A DNA stretch of 64,000 bases from Pseudomonas huaxiensis (GTDB lineage: Bacteria; Pseudomonadota; Gammaproteobacteria; Pseudomonadales; Pseudomonadaceae): positions 60,729-124,728 of the forward strand of contig NZ_QKVL01000018.1 of NCBI RefSeq assembly GCF_003231275.1. Direction: 5' to 3'. Under the pieces are notes generated by a model. The model made no database searches, was not told the origin of the DNA, and saw only the letters and a list, made by a program, of their open reading frames with translations. The first letter of the stretch is position 1. Every line of letters begins with the position of its first letter. The translations under genes and the position numbers were made by a program. This document shows, one piece after another, positions 51,525-60,869 of the stretch.

Positions 51525-52763
51525 TCAGGTCAATGGCATGATCCCGCCCATCACATCCCCAACCGCCACTGGCCGACTGGCCAGCCGAGCATGAACCCCT
51601 TCCAGTTGCGCCGCCGCCACGCTCCAGTCATGCCGCTCGCGAACGAACGCTCGTCCCGCCTCGGACAACTGCTGCATCCGCTGCGGCTGGTTGAGCAGTT
51701 GCGTGATGGTCAGGGCCAGGTCGTCTCCTGCATCGCCGCCCAGGTAATGTTCGCCACTGCGCACCTGCAGCCCCGAAACACCCTCGCGGGTGGTCACCAC
51801 CGGTAATCCTGCGGCCATGGCTTCGAGCAGCTTGATCTTGCAGCCGCCGCTCTGGCGCAGCGGAGCGAAGAAGATCGCCGAGTGTTGTTGCAGTTCACGC
51901 AGGTCCGGCACGTAGCCGACCCACTCGATGCGCGGGTCGTCCCAGCGCAGTTTCCAGTGTTCCGGCAGCGCATGGCCGGCGATGGCCAGGCGTACCGCCG
52001 GGTTGCTCTGCCAGACCTGCGGCAGGATCTCGTCCAGCGCCCATTCGATGGCTTCCTGGTTGGCGCAATGCTCGAAGTTGCCGACGAACAACAGGCGCTG
52101 ACTACGCGGGCAGACGCGGATGTCCTGGTAGTGGTCGCAATCGACGCCGTTCACCACCACCTGTGTCGTCCGGCCGGTCATCTCGCTGATCTGCCTGGCA
52201 TCGTAGGGGCTCACCGCTACCACTTCAGTGGCTTGTTTCAGTACCCGGGTTTCCCAGTGTCGGTAGCGCCAGCCGTCGAAGCTGTTGAACGGGCGCAGCC
52301 ACAGCGGCAGGCGGTCGTGGCAGGCGGCGCCCTTGCGCCATTCGACCTGATGCTCGCTGACGATGAACGGCAGGCCGCTGGCCTGCAGTGCCCGCTCGAA
52401 TGGCTGGAAGCTGTAGCTGTGCTCGATCTGGATCACGTCCCAGTGTTCCTGCAGCAGCGCTTCGAAGCGGTGGCGCAGGTGTGGTGCCAGGCCATTGATG
52501 CTGGTGCGCATCGGGTAGCTGACATTGAGTGCCGCCAGCAGATTGAGCGGGCTGTGCAACGGGCGGCGTGGCAGCACGATAAGGCGTTCCACCAGCGGCA
52601 TCAGCGCCTGTCGCGCCGGCTCGGTCAGGGGAACCCTGGATTGGGTCAGCAGGGTAATGCGATGACCTCGCTGCGCCAGGCCGCGCAACAGGTTGAACTG
52701 GCGGGTTTTGCTGCCACTGGTGGTGGGCCAGGGGAGGTAGGGCAGTGTCCAGAGTACGCGCAT
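51525..52763 (-). CDS. Glycosyltransferase family 4-like protein
   Basis: 412 residues, GT-B fold. The N-terminal half (MRVLWTLPYLPWPTTSGSKTRQFNLLRGLAQRGHRITLLTQ) is the acceptor domain. The C-terminal half has VVNGVDCDHY, LLFVGNFEHCANQEAIEWALDEI and the donor-site motif RQSGGCKIKLLEAMAAGLPVVTT. It is a cytosolic sugar transferase, with similarity to PEP-CTERM/exopolysaccharide GT4 enzymes. Substrate unknown. GAGGA lies before ATG 52763. It has no polysaccharide cluster around it. Confidence 0.9.
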   Translation of the reverse strand: MRVLWTLPYLPWPTTSGSKTRQFNLLRGLAQRGHRITLLTQSRVPLTEPARQALMPLVERLIVLPRRPLHSPLNLLAALNVSYPMRTSINGLAPHLRHRFEALLQEHWDVIQIEHSYSFQPFERALQASGLPFIVSEHQVEWRKGAACHDRLPLWLRPFNSFDGWRYRHWETRVLKQATEVVAVSPYDARQISEMTGRTTQVVVNGVDCDHYQDIRVCPRSQRLLFVGNFEHCANQEAIEWALDEILPQVWQSNPAVRLAIAGHALPEHWKLRWDDPRIEWVGYVPDLRELQQHSAIFFAPLRQSGGCKIKLLEAMAAGLPVVTTREGVSGLQVRSGEHYLGGDAGDDLALTITQLLNQPQRMQQLSEAGRAFVRERHDWSVAAAQLEGVHARLASRPVAVGDVMGGIMPLT

Positions 52764-52810
52764 GACACTTCCTCGCTTGCCGGAGGGGCTTGGGCGGGTG
52801 GAACGAAAAC

Positions 52811-52859
52811 GCCCGCGGCGCCAGCGTGGTGCTGGCTCCGACGTGACGACGCCGCGGGC
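52811..52859 (-). terminator. Strong hairpin with U-run upstream of the glycosyltransferase
   Basis: GCCCGCGGCG pairs with CGCCGCGGGC, with an inner CCAGC/GCTGG. On the minus strand it is followed by GTTTTCG. It lies 48 bp upstream of the gene it precedes, so it is a candidate leader attenuator or the end of a small RNA. Confidence 0.6.
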
Positions 52860-53067
52860 ATCACGGATCATCTTTCGTCAATTAAGTGACTTGTCTGGTT
52901 GGTCGGTTGAGTTTTGCCAATTATTTGTCGAAGCATGGTCGTGCTTGCGGGATCTTTCAAATGTCATTCGTAAGATTGCAGAACTTTATGTGTGCGATGT
53001 GCAGCAACTGCCTGTCGGCTGTGGTCGAGATAGGGAGTTGAATGTCCGGCCGAGAAGGGGGTTGTCG

Positions 53068-53967
53068 ATGAGCGAACGCAAAGCGCTGCTGATTTTACAT
53101 GGCAAGCAGGCGATGAACGAAGACGTCCGTGCCGCAGTGCAGGGCATGCGCGAGCGTGGTTGGCAACTGGATGTGCGCCTGACCTGGGAAGGCGGAGATG
53201 CCCAGCGGCTGGTAGATGAAGCGCTGGCGGCCGGTTATCCGCACCTGATCGCTGGTGGTGGCGATGGCACGCTGCGCGATGTGGCACACGCCATGGCTGA
53301 TGTCGACAGCGATGCCAGCCTGGTGCTGTTGCCGCTGGGCACTGCCAACGACTTCGCCCGCGCTGCCGGCATTCCGCTGGAGCCGCAGGCGGCGCTGGCG
53401 TTGTTGGAGGGCGAGGCGACATCGATCGATCTGGGTGAAGTCGGCGGTGAGGTGTTTCTCAATATGGGCACCGGTGGCTTTGGCAGCCAGGTGACCGCCA
53501 ACACCTCGGAAGATTTGAAGAAGGTGCTCGGCGCCGCGGCCTATCTGTTCACCGGGCTATCGCGCTTCAGCGAATTGAGTGCCGCCTCCGTGAGCCTGCA
53601 GGGGCCGGATTTCCACTGGCAGGGCGAGTTGCTGGCGTTGGGTATCGGTAACGGCCGCCAGGCGGGCGGTGGTCATGTGCTGTGCCCGGAGGCGCTGGTG
53701 GATGACGGGCTGCTGGATATCAGCATCCTGCCGGCGCCGCAGGAAGTGGTCGGAACCCTGCGTGACCTGCTCAGCGGTGGCCTGGGGCTGGAAAGTATGT
53801 TTATCCGTGCCCGGCTGCCATGGGTCGAGGTCAAGGGCTCGCAAGGGCTGGACATCAACCTCGATGGCGAGCCGCTGCAGGGCGAAAGCCTGCGTTTCCG
53901 GGTGCTGCCCAGCGCGTTGCGGGTGCACATGCCGGCGGATTCGCCGCTGCTCAGTCGTCGAGGCTGA
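53068..53967 (+). CDS. yegS: YegS-type lipid/diacylglycerol kinase family protein
   Basis: 299 residues: KALLILHGKQAMNEDVR, the nucleotide site IAGGGDGTLRDVA, LPLGTANDFARAAGIP, MGTGGFGSQVT and GIGNGRQAGGGHVLCPEAL. It phosphorylates a lipid substrate (phosphatidylglycerol kinase activity has been shown for E. coli YegS). The ATG at 53068 fits the family; the frame is open further upstream. Its 3' end overlaps the convergent response regulator by 17 bp. Confidence 0.93.
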   Translation: MSERKALLILHGKQAMNEDVRAAVQGMRERGWQLDVRLTWEGGDAQRLVDEALAAGYPHLIAGGGDGTLRDVAHAMADVDSDASLVLLPLGTANDFARAAGIPLEPQAALALLEGEATSIDLGEVGGEVFLNMGTGGFGSQVTANTSEDLKKVLGAAAYLFTGLSRFSELSAASVSLQGPDFHWQGELLALGIGNGRQAGGGHVLCPEALVDDGLLDISILPAPQEVVGTLRDLLSGGLGLESMFIRARLPWVEVKGSQGLDINLDGEPLQGESLRFRVLPSALRVHMPADSPLLSRRG

Positions 53968-54604
53968 TGATCTGCTCGCGCACGGCGAACAGCACAAGCC
54001 CGGCCACGTCGTAGATCTGCAGGCGTTTCATGATCTGCGAACGGTGGGTTTCCACGGTCTTGACGCTCAGGCCGAGGCCGTTGGCGATTTCCCGGGTGGA
54101 CTTGCCGCGCACGATCAGGCGCAGGATTTCCAGTTGGCGAGCGGTGAGGTTGTGGTTCTCCGCAGGTTCGACCTTCTGCGTGCGCAGTAGCGCCTGGTTG
54201 ATCACCGTGTGGGCGATGGCCGGGCTGAGGTAGCGCTCGTCATTGCGCAGGGCGGCGAGGGCCTGTTCCAGTTCGGTGGCGGTGGTGTCCTTGAGCAGGT
54301 AGCCATGGGCGCCGGTCTCCAGCGCCTGCATGATCAGGTCGGGGTCGGTGTGCATCGACAGGATCAGCACCTTGCAGCGGCTGCCTTCGGCCTGCAGGTG
54401 GCTGAGGGCCTCAAGGCCGCCGATGGCGCGCATCGACAGGTCGAGCAGGACGATGTCCGGGTCCAGTTCATGGACCAGATCGACCAGTTGGCTGCCATCG
54501 CTGGCTTCGCCCACGACGGTGTAGCCGGGAATATCGGATACCAGGGCGCGGACGCCGGCACGGATCAGGGAATGGTCGTCAACCAGCAGCAATTTACAGG
54601 TCAT
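53951..54604 (-). CDS. NarL/LuxR-family response regulator
   Basis: 217 residues. The receiver (LLLVDDHSLIRAGVRALV ... DIVLLDLSMRAIGGLEAL; acceptor Asp in LLDLSM) and LuxR HTH (LTARQLEILRLIVRGKSTREIANGLGLSVKTVETHRSQIMKRL) are both intact. Its start overlaps the kinase stop codon by 4 bp (ATGA), so the pair is co-translated. Targets unknown. Confidence 0.92.
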   Translation of the reverse strand: MTCKLLLVDDHSLIRAGVRALVSDIPGYTVVGEASDGSQLVDLVHELDPDIVLLDLSMRAIGGLEALSHLQAEGSRCKVLILSMHTDPDLIMQALETGAHGYLLKDTTATELEQALAALRNDERYLSPAIAHTVINQALLRTQKVEPAENHNLTARQLEILRLIVRGKSTREIANGLGLSVKTVETHRSQIMKRLQIYDVAGLVLFAVREQIISLDD

Positions 54605-55572
54605 GAAGTCTTACTTGAGTTGGCGCGCTCGCGCGAGCGGGGTGCCCAGGGAAGGAGCGCGTCGATCCGCGAGCCTTTGCCAGGCTCGCTGTGGACCGTC
54701 AGGCTGCCATTGAGCAGGTGCGCGCGTTCGGCCATGCCGGCCATTCCGCACTGGCCTTCGTCGCCGGGGTGGGAAGAGGGCAGGAAACCCTGGCCATCGT
54801 CGCTGATCGATAGCGACAGGCCTTCCGGCTTGCGCTGAAACTGCACGATCAGGTTTCGCGCCCGGGCATGACGCAAAACGTTGGTTATCGCTTCCTGCGT
54901 GATACGGAAGGCGGCCATGACCATCTCTTCCGGTAGGCCGTCCAGGCGGCTTTTGCATTCGAGGCTCCAACGCACGTCGGTGTTGTCCAGCGTGCGCGAG
55001 AGGTGTGTGCGCAGGCTGGCTTCCAGGCCGAGGCTGTTGAGCTGGCGCGGAGCGAGGCTGGTGGCCAGGCTGCGGGCGTGGGAAAGGGTTTCGTCGAGGG
55101 TGTCGCGCAAGGCCGCACACGAATCCTGCAGGGTTTCCGGCAGGCGCCGTTGCAGCCATTCGGCCTGCAGCTTGGCAGCGGTCAGGAGTTGGCCGATATC
55201 GTCGTGCAGTTCGCGGCTCAGGCGCAGCCGCTCGCTTTCCTGCACCTTGAGCAGGCGGTCGGCCAGCTCCTGCGGGGTCATGACGATCACGTCTTTGGGT
55301 TTGCGTATCGTGACGAGCACGCCCAGCAGGGTGATGGCCTGTAGCACCAGCAGGATCGGGGGCAATGGCGTGGCGCTGAAGTAGCAGGTCAGGGAAGCCA
55401 CCAGCGAAGCCAGGCAAGCCAGTGCTATCGCACGCTGCAACAGGGCCGTGCCGCGTGGGTGCCGGGTGAAGGTCTTGAGGCTTGAGTGCACGGAAAATGA
55501 AGCCACTGGAGTATCACTTTTCAAAGCCAGTTCGGGGTTGATTGAAGGGCTTTTTAGAGGGGCCTTCAACAA
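54601..55572 (-). CDS. Sensor histidine kinase (HisKA_3/NarX type)
   Basis: 323 residues. Two membrane helices (about 45-90, LLQRAIALACLASLVASLTCYF and LPPILLVLQAITLLGVLV) with almost no periplasmic loop. Dimerisation domain ERLRLSRELHDDIGQLLTAAKLQ carries the phospho-acceptor His. HATPase: EAITNVLRHARARNLIV and SISDDGQGF. The lack of a sensory loop suggests membrane or redox sensing. It pairs with the overlapping regulator. Confidence 0.92.
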   Translation of the reverse strand: MLKAPLKSPSINPELALKSDTPVASFSVHSSLKTFTRHPRGTALLQRAIALACLASLVASLTCYFSATPLPPILLVLQAITLLGVLVTIRKPKDVIVMTPQELADRLLKVQESERLRLSRELHDDIGQLLTAAKLQAEWLQRRLPETLQDSCAALRDTLDETLSHARSLATSLAPRQLNSLGLEASLRTHLSRTLDNTDVRWSLECKSRLDGLPEEMVMAAFRITQEAITNVLRHARARNLIVQFQRKPEGLSLSISDDGQGFLPSSHPGDEGQCGMAGMAERAHLLNGSLTVHSEPGKGSRIDALLPWAPRSRERANSSKTS

Positions 55573-56008
55573 CTTTTATCATCATGTTGCAACGGGCGGT
55601 CAGGCACTTTTTTAGTGCGCTGAAAGCGCCATGTTCCAGCAGTGGCAACAGTCGGCAACCGGCTCGGAGCGGCGCATGGTATCACTTCGGAGTCGAATGG
55701 TCGCGGGCCGATAATTGGTCTGAATAGTCAGGTTTTGCGGGCTGGTACGGGCGTTCCGTCTGGTGCGGATTCTAGCACTTTGCCACTACTACTGGCGAAC
55801 TTAAACGTTCATTAAAAAGTCGGATGTACTTTTTCCAAGTCGACAGAGTTGTTTGAGAACTCGGTACTTAGTTGCACGTTAGTGCAGGGGAAACACTTGC
55901 AGGCTGTATGCCGGACAAGTTTTCCGTGTGTGCTTAGTTGTCATTTGTTTGTCGTCGATCATTTTTCCGTACGCTGCTGAAGGCTCTGGGATGCAGCACG
56001 CGAGCTGA
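55573..56008. other. Intergenic region upstream of the histidine kinase
   Basis: 436 bp. Several TTGCAAC/TTGCC-like words but no ORF or strong repeat that I can support. It should contain the kinase promoter. Confidence 0.4.
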
Positions 56009-56446
56009 TCAGACGTTTTCGACGGATTGATCGCACTGCGTCCGCGCGGGATCGAGTGCCTTGTCCAGGTGTGTGAGCAACTCCTGTTGTTCTTCGCTAT
56101 CCAGGTTCAGCGTGCCAGTAAACGGATCGATCAACTCGATCTGCCAGGCCAGCAGGCTCAGGCACGCTTCAAGGATACCCAGTGCCGTTCCGTGCAACGG
56201 GTTGCGCCGATGGTCCGGTGCCAGCAGGGCGATCAGTTGCTGGCAGAAACCGGCGATCTGCACCTGTTCCCGAGGCCCGGCTTTTTCCATCAGGGTGCGG
56301 AGGGTGCTGATCAGGCAATCGCTGGCGTCCGCATCTTCGCCAATCAACTGGAAATGTTGCAGGCAGTCGTGGGCGCGGCTCAAGAGTGCGTGGGCATCAT
56401 CCAGGAAATCATGTAGCGGGCTCATATCCGGTGAGTCGTTCGGCAT
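56009..56446 (-). CDS. Hypothetical protein divergent from cheV
   Basis: 145 residues, acidic and helical: MPNDSPDMSPLHDFLDDAHALLSRAHDCLQHFQLIGEDADASDCLISTLRTLMEKAGPREQVQIAGFCQQLIALLA. AGGAG lies 8 nt before ATG 56446. The HAHxLLSRAHDCLQHFQLI region looks like a small helical bundle, somewhat Hpt-like in composition but with no clear HxxKG motif. Its divergent position beside cheV suggests a motility or signalling link, which is an inference. Confidence 0.7.
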   Translation of the reverse strand: MPNDSPDMSPLHDFLDDAHALLSRAHDCLQHFQLIGEDADASDCLISTLRTLMEKAGPREQVQIAGFCQQLIALLAPDHRRNPLHGTALGILEACLSLLAWQIELIDPFTGTLNLDSEEQQELLTHLDKALDPARTQCDQSVENV

Positions 56447-56830
56447 CAGTCGGCTCCTGGCATGCATGGGCGGCAGGCCTGGAAGCAGACGGGCGACAGG
56501 TCAAGGAAAGAGGCTGGCCACAGCGAAGTGATAACGAACAAGGGCCCGACTCCATTCATGCATTGAGAATGGCGTCACATTAATGGCTAACTGATTTCAC
56601 GAACATCAGGTCCCGCCCGATTGATGGTAGGGGTTTCCCTGATGGGGAATTTACGGTGCGACTCCGTTGCGGAGCGGGGTGACAGGAAAAACTGTGAGTG
56701 CAGTAAAGCATGATGCTAAAGTGATATCAACGCTTCACGTAGCATTTTCTTCGTAGGGTCAAGCTGTCGCATAAGCGGCCGATATAAGGCCGATGCATAT
56801 TTATCTTTTGCAACAAGCCTGGGGGATTCA
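56447..56830. other. Intergenic region upstream of cheV
   Basis: 384 bp. It contains an inverted repeat at about 56713-56745 (ATGCTAAAGTGA / TCACGTAGCAT) and, 45-70 bp before cheV, a FliA-type promoter. Nothing coding. Confidence 0.55.
56759..56785 (+). promoter_or_regulatory. FliA (sigma-28) promoter of cheV
   Basis: TCAAG, 14 nt, GCCGATAT, matching the Pseudomonas flagellar sigma-28 consensus (TCAAG-N14/15-GCCGATA) and ending 45 nt before the cheV ATG. Confidence 0.75.
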
Positions 56831-57766
56831 ATGGCTGGCATTCTCGACTCGGTAGACCAAAGGACACAGCTGGTAGGCGAGAACCGCCTGGAAATCCTCA
56901 TGTTTCGCCTCGCGGGCCGGCAGTTGTTCGCGATCAACGTCTTCAAGGTGCAGGAAGTCCTGCAACTGCCCAAGCTGACCCTGATGCCCCAGCGCCACAC
57001 CTACGTCTGCGGCGTGGTCAACCTGCGCGGGCAAACCCTGCCGGTCATCGACCTGTCGCAAGCCATTGGCATGCGACCCCTGGAACCGGGCCCGAACAGC
57101 ACCATCATCGTCACCGAGTACAACCGCTCGGTACAGGCCTTCCTCGTTGGTGGCGTCGACCGCATCGTCAACATGAACTGGGAGGCCATCCTGCCGCCGC
57201 CGACCAGTGCGGGGCGTCAGCATTACCTCACCGCCATCAGCAAGGTCGACGAGCAGTTGGTGGAAATCATCGACGTGGAAAAGGTGCTGGCGGAAATCGT
57301 GCCGTACAACGCCAAGGTTTCCCGGGAAAAGCTCGACGATCCGGTCCTGCGCCGCGCCTATGGTCGCGAAGTGCTGCTGGTGGACGACTCCACCGTGGCC
57401 CTGGCGCAATTGCGCGAAACCCTCTCCCAGTTGGGCGTGAAGTTGCACGTGGCCAGCGATGGCCTCAAGGCCCTGAGAATGCTCAAGGGCTGGGCGGATG
57501 CTGGCGAGGATGTCTGCGAAAAACTGCTGATGATCTTCACCGACGCCGAAATGCCGGAAATGGACGGCTATCGCCTGACCACTGAAATCCGCAACGATCC
57601 GCGTCTGCGCGCACTGTACGTGGTACTGCATACCTCGCTGTCTGGCAGCTTCAACGAATCCATGGTGAAGAAGGTCGGTTGCGACAACTTCCTCTCCAAA
57701 TTCCAGCCTGATCGCCTGGTGGATGTGGTCCGCCAGCGCCTGATGCTCGACGAAGCCACCGTCTGA
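56831..57766 (+). CDS. cheV: CheV, CheW-receiver chemotaxis coupling protein
   Basis: 311 residues. CheW-like domain (about 15-165: LMFRLAGRQLFAINVFKVQEVLQLP, VCGVVNLRGQTLPVIDL) followed by a receiver (about 178-305: EVLLVDDSTVALAQLRETL ... LMIFTDAEMPEMDGYRLT with acceptor Asp). It couples receptors to CheA and adapts by phosphorylation. A FliA promoter lies upstream, which fits motility regulation. Confidence 0.95.
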   Translation: MAGILDSVDQRTQLVGENRLEILMFRLAGRQLFAINVFKVQEVLQLPKLTLMPQRHTYVCGVVNLRGQTLPVIDLSQAIGMRPLEPGPNSTIIVTEYNRSVQAFLVGGVDRIVNMNWEAILPPPTSAGRQHYLTAISKVDEQLVEIIDVEKVLAEIVPYNAKVSREKLDDPVLRRAYGREVLLVDDSTVALAQLRETLSQLGVKLHVASDGLKALRMLKGWADAGEDVCEKLLMIFTDAEMPEMDGYRLTTEIRNDPRLRALYVVLHTSLSGSFNESMVKKVGCDNFLSKFQPDRLVDVVRQRLMLDEATV

Positions 57767-57839
57767 TCCCGCGCCTGCCCGGCAGCCATTGCCGGGCATC
57801 GGGTGTAAGCTGCGCTTTTTCGTCAGGGAGCATCGGCTC

Positions 57840-58643
57840 ATGCGTTTGAGTGCGCTTTATCGTTACCCGGTCAAATCCGCGCAGGGCGAAGCGCTGCAGC
57901 AGTCGCCCGCCGGGCTGCTGGGCCTGGCCGGTGATCGTCGCTGGATGCTGGTGGATGCAGGCAATAACCGTTTTCTGACCCAGCGCGCTTTCCCACAGAT
58001 GAGCCAGTTGTCGGCGCTGTACGCGGCTGACGGCGGGCTGCTGCTCAGCGCGCCGGGCCAGCCAGCGCTGCATGTCGCGGTGCCGAGCCCGGACGATGCG
58101 CTGCGCGGCGTCACCATCTGGCGCGATACCCTCCAGGTTCCGGATGCCGGCGATGCAGCGGCGGAGTGGCTGAGCGCCTTTATGGGGCGTGCGGTACGCC
58201 TGGTGCACGTGCCTGAAAAGCGCACCCGCTACCTGCCGTCCGGTTATGGCGAAAACAGTGACCGCGTGGCCTTCGCCGACGGTTTCCCGCTGCTGCTGAT
58301 TGGCCAGGCATCGCTTGATGATCTGACGCGGCGGGTCGGTCGCCCCATGGAAATGATGCGCTTTCGGCCAAACCTCGTCATCGAGGGCAGCGAGCCGTTC
58401 GCCGAGGATGGCTGGAAACGTATTCGCATTGGTCAGCAGACCTTCCGTGTGGTCAAGCCGTGCGGGCGCTGCATCCTCACCACCATCGACCCGGCCACCG
58501 GTGAACGCAGCCCGGATCGCGAGCCGTTCGCCACGCTGATGAATTATCGGCAGAAGGAAGGGGAGGCCATGTTCGGCCAGAACGTGGTGGCCGATGGTGA
58601 AGGTGCGCTAGAGGTGGGGATGGCGGTTGAGGTGCTGGAGTAA
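57840..58643 (+). CDS. MOSC-domain protein (YcbX-like)
   Basis: 267 residues. The MOSC_N beta-barrel (MRLSALYRYPVKSAQGEALQQSPAGLLGLAGDRRWMLVD) precedes the MOSC domain (about 115-265) with RFRPNLVIEGSEPFAEDGW and the Cys ligand region KPCGRCILTTIDPATGE. Such proteins use molybdenum cofactor or sulfur carriers to reduce N-hydroxylated compounds. No 2Fe-2S ferredoxin domain is fused here, so a separate reductase would be needed. The start at 57840 follows the family. Confidence 0.9.
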   Translation: MRLSALYRYPVKSAQGEALQQSPAGLLGLAGDRRWMLVDAGNNRFLTQRAFPQMSQLSALYAADGGLLLSAPGQPALHVAVPSPDDALRGVTIWRDTLQVPDAGDAAAEWLSAFMGRAVRLVHVPEKRTRYLPSGYGENSDRVAFADGFPLLLIGQASLDDLTRRVGRPMEMMRFRPNLVIEGSEPFAEDGWKRIRIGQQTFRVVKPCGRCILTTIDPATGERSPDREPFATLMNYRQKEGEAMFGQNVVADGEGALEVGMAVEVLE

Positions 58644-58738
58644 GGGCGCGCCGAAGCGCAATGCCAGTCAGTTAAACTTCGCGTCGAACCGTCGCGAAGG
58701 GCTGACTGGCATTACTCAAAAGCGGGCTTCTACTCCTA

Positions 58739-60664
58739 TCACTGATCGTCGAAATAACGCTCATGCCAATCCACCAGCGGCTGCGGTGAATTGAGTTTCT
58801 GCCCGTAGATCACCGCATAAGACAGCACGTTCTGCACGTACTGGCGGGTTTCGTCGAACGGGATCGATTCGACCCATACGTCGAAACTCAGGTGGTCCGC
58901 GCCGCGTAGCCACTGGCGCACGCGGCCTGGGCCCGCGTTGTAAGCGGCCGAGGCGAGCACCCGGTTGCCGTTGAACTGACCATGAACCTGGCTCAGGTAC
59001 GCCGCGCCGAGCTGGATGTTCTTGTCCGGGTTGAGCACCTGGGCCGGCGAAGCCAGCGGAATGCTGAACTTGCGTGCGGTTTCCTTGGCGGTTGCCGGCA
59101 TCAGTTGCATCAGGCCGCTGGCGCCGACGCTTGAGCGGGCGTCGTCCATGAATGCGCTTTCCTGGCGGGTGATGGCGAACACCCAGCTCGAATGCAAGCC
59201 ACGCACCTTGGCTTCGCGCACCAGCGTGTCGCGGTGGGCCATCGGGAAGCGGATATCCAGGTCATCCCAGTATTGCGCCTGGCTGATGGTGCGAATGGCC
59301 GGGAAGTACCAGCGCAGGTCGTAGGCGATGCGCGCCTGGGCGACCATTTCGTCGCGATTGAAGTGACGGCTGACGTGGTACCACTCGCGGCGACCGTCAA
59401 CAATCTGCCCGCGCTCATGGAATTCCAGCGCCCGGCGCACGCCAGGTGTATTACGCACCTTGTTCATCAACTGCTGGCTGATCACCAGCGGTTTGTTGTT
59501 CAACTGGTACGGCGTTTGCGCGCGGTCGGCGGCGAGGAAGCCATAAAAGTCCCGCTCGCGCGCCACGGTCTTGTACAGCAACGGGATCTGCGGGTTCTGC
59601 GGCTGGGCCAGCTCCAGGCTGCGGGCCTGCCAGTAGCGCCAGCGGTTGGTGGTGGCCAGATCCTGCGGCAGGCGCTTGGTCAGCTCGTAGGCATCTTCCC
59701 AGCGACCCAGGCGCAGCAGCAGGCGCATGCGCCATTCGCTGACGGTGTTGTCGCGCAGTTGCGGGTCGTAGCGGGTCATCAGGTCGAGGCCGCGCGGGTC
59801 GTAGCGGCGAGCCAGGGTCAGGCCGATTTCGCGGGCGATGGCGACCTTTTCGTCGCTGGAGAAATGCATGCGGGTGGCGTAGTCGTCCAGCAACGCCATG
59901 GCCCGGTCCGGGTCCTGGCGGGCCAGGCGGCGCAAGCCGAGGCTGACCACGTCGGACATCGCTTCGTTGACCGGCACGAAGCGCGACGGCTGATTGAGCA
60001 GTTCCGGTTTCTGCGCGACATCGATCAGCAGGCGGCCTTGTTCGCCGAGGGTCGGCAGGGTCTTCACCAGATTGGTGGCCAGCGCGTAGTTGCGCGCCTG
60101 GGCTGCCAGCTTGGTGCGCTGCCAGCGCTTGGCTTCGGTCAGTTGGCCCTGGGCGGCCCACTGGTCGAACAGCACGTCACAGGCGGCTGGTTGCGACTTG
60201 CCCACCAGCCAGAGTTTTTCTGCGGTGGCAAAGCCTTCGGCGCGCAGACCGTGGCCCAGCTGGTATTGGCCGTTGAGGCAGTCCAGTTCGGTGAAATTGA
60301 GTTTGGGATCGTAGTACTTGATGAAGGTCTGCCACTCGCCGCGCTCGGCGAGCCAGCGCAACCAGCGCAGCTTCATCCAGTTGGCCTGGGGCAGGTCGCC
60401 ATTCTTGGCCAGGAAGCTCTCGATCTCGGCATTGCTGGAGGTCTTGAGTCGCGCGGTCAGCTCGTCGTAGGCCAGGTACGGCTCCAGCGGATAGTCCTGC
60501 AGGGCCGCGGCGTAACGTCGGTAGGGCCCGGTATCGCCCTTGGCCAGCGCGCGCTTGGCTTCGTCGTACATCTGGCGTTGTTGGGCGAGGTCGGCAGCCT
60601 GCACGGCACCGGCCACGGAGGCCGAGAGGAGCAGGCAGGAAACGATGTTGAGCAGGCGGCGCAT
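58739..60664 (-). CDS. slt: Soluble lytic murein transglycosylase
   Basis: 641 residues. Signal peptide MRRLLNIVSCLLLSASVAGAVQA-AD. The long alpha-helical U/L superhelix domain (about 30-470) and the catalytic SLT domain (about 480-620: ITRQESAFMDDARSSVGASGLMQLMPATAKETAR, with the catalytic Glu in QESAF) match Slt70. It cleaves glycan strands to 1,6-anhydromuramyl products in the periplasm. Single gene, divergent from uup. Confidence 0.95.
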   Translation of the reverse strand: MRRLLNIVSCLLLSASVAGAVQAADLAQQRQMYDEAKRALAKGDTGPYRRYAAALQDYPLEPYLAYDELTARLKTSSNAEIESFLAKNGDLPQANWMKLRWLRWLAERGEWQTFIKYYDPKLNFTELDCLNGQYQLGHGLRAEGFATAEKLWLVGKSQPAACDVLFDQWAAQGQLTEAKRWQRTKLAAQARNYALATNLVKTLPTLGEQGRLLIDVAQKPELLNQPSRFVPVNEAMSDVVSLGLRRLARQDPDRAMALLDDYATRMHFSSDEKVAIAREIGLTLARRYDPRGLDLMTRYDPQLRDNTVSEWRMRLLLRLGRWEDAYELTKRLPQDLATTNRWRYWQARSLELAQPQNPQIPLLYKTVARERDFYGFLAADRAQTPYQLNNKPLVISQQLMNKVRNTPGVRRALEFHERGQIVDGRREWYHVSRHFNRDEMVAQARIAYDLRWYFPAIRTISQAQYWDDLDIRFPMAHRDTLVREAKVRGLHSSWVFAITRQESAFMDDARSSVGASGLMQLMPATAKETARKFSIPLASPAQVLNPDKNIQLGAAYLSQVHGQFNGNRVLASAAYNAGPGRVRQWLRGADHLSFDVWVESIPFDETRQYVQNVLSYAVIYGQKLNSPQPLVDWHERYFDDQ

Positions 60665-60869
60665 GATACTTCCAGACAGTTGACCAAAACGAGTGTCGGC
60701 GTCGCCAGCACTGTGGGTTCACGGGCTTAAGCTTAGCCGTTTGCCCGCGCCGGATGAAAGCATTGTGCTTGCATCCGGATGTAACGCGCTGCGGGCTGGC
60801 GGACGGCCATGTGTACTGTGTTGCCCGGTCAAGTCAGGTAGAATGCGCGCCCGCTTTCTGGAGAACAAC

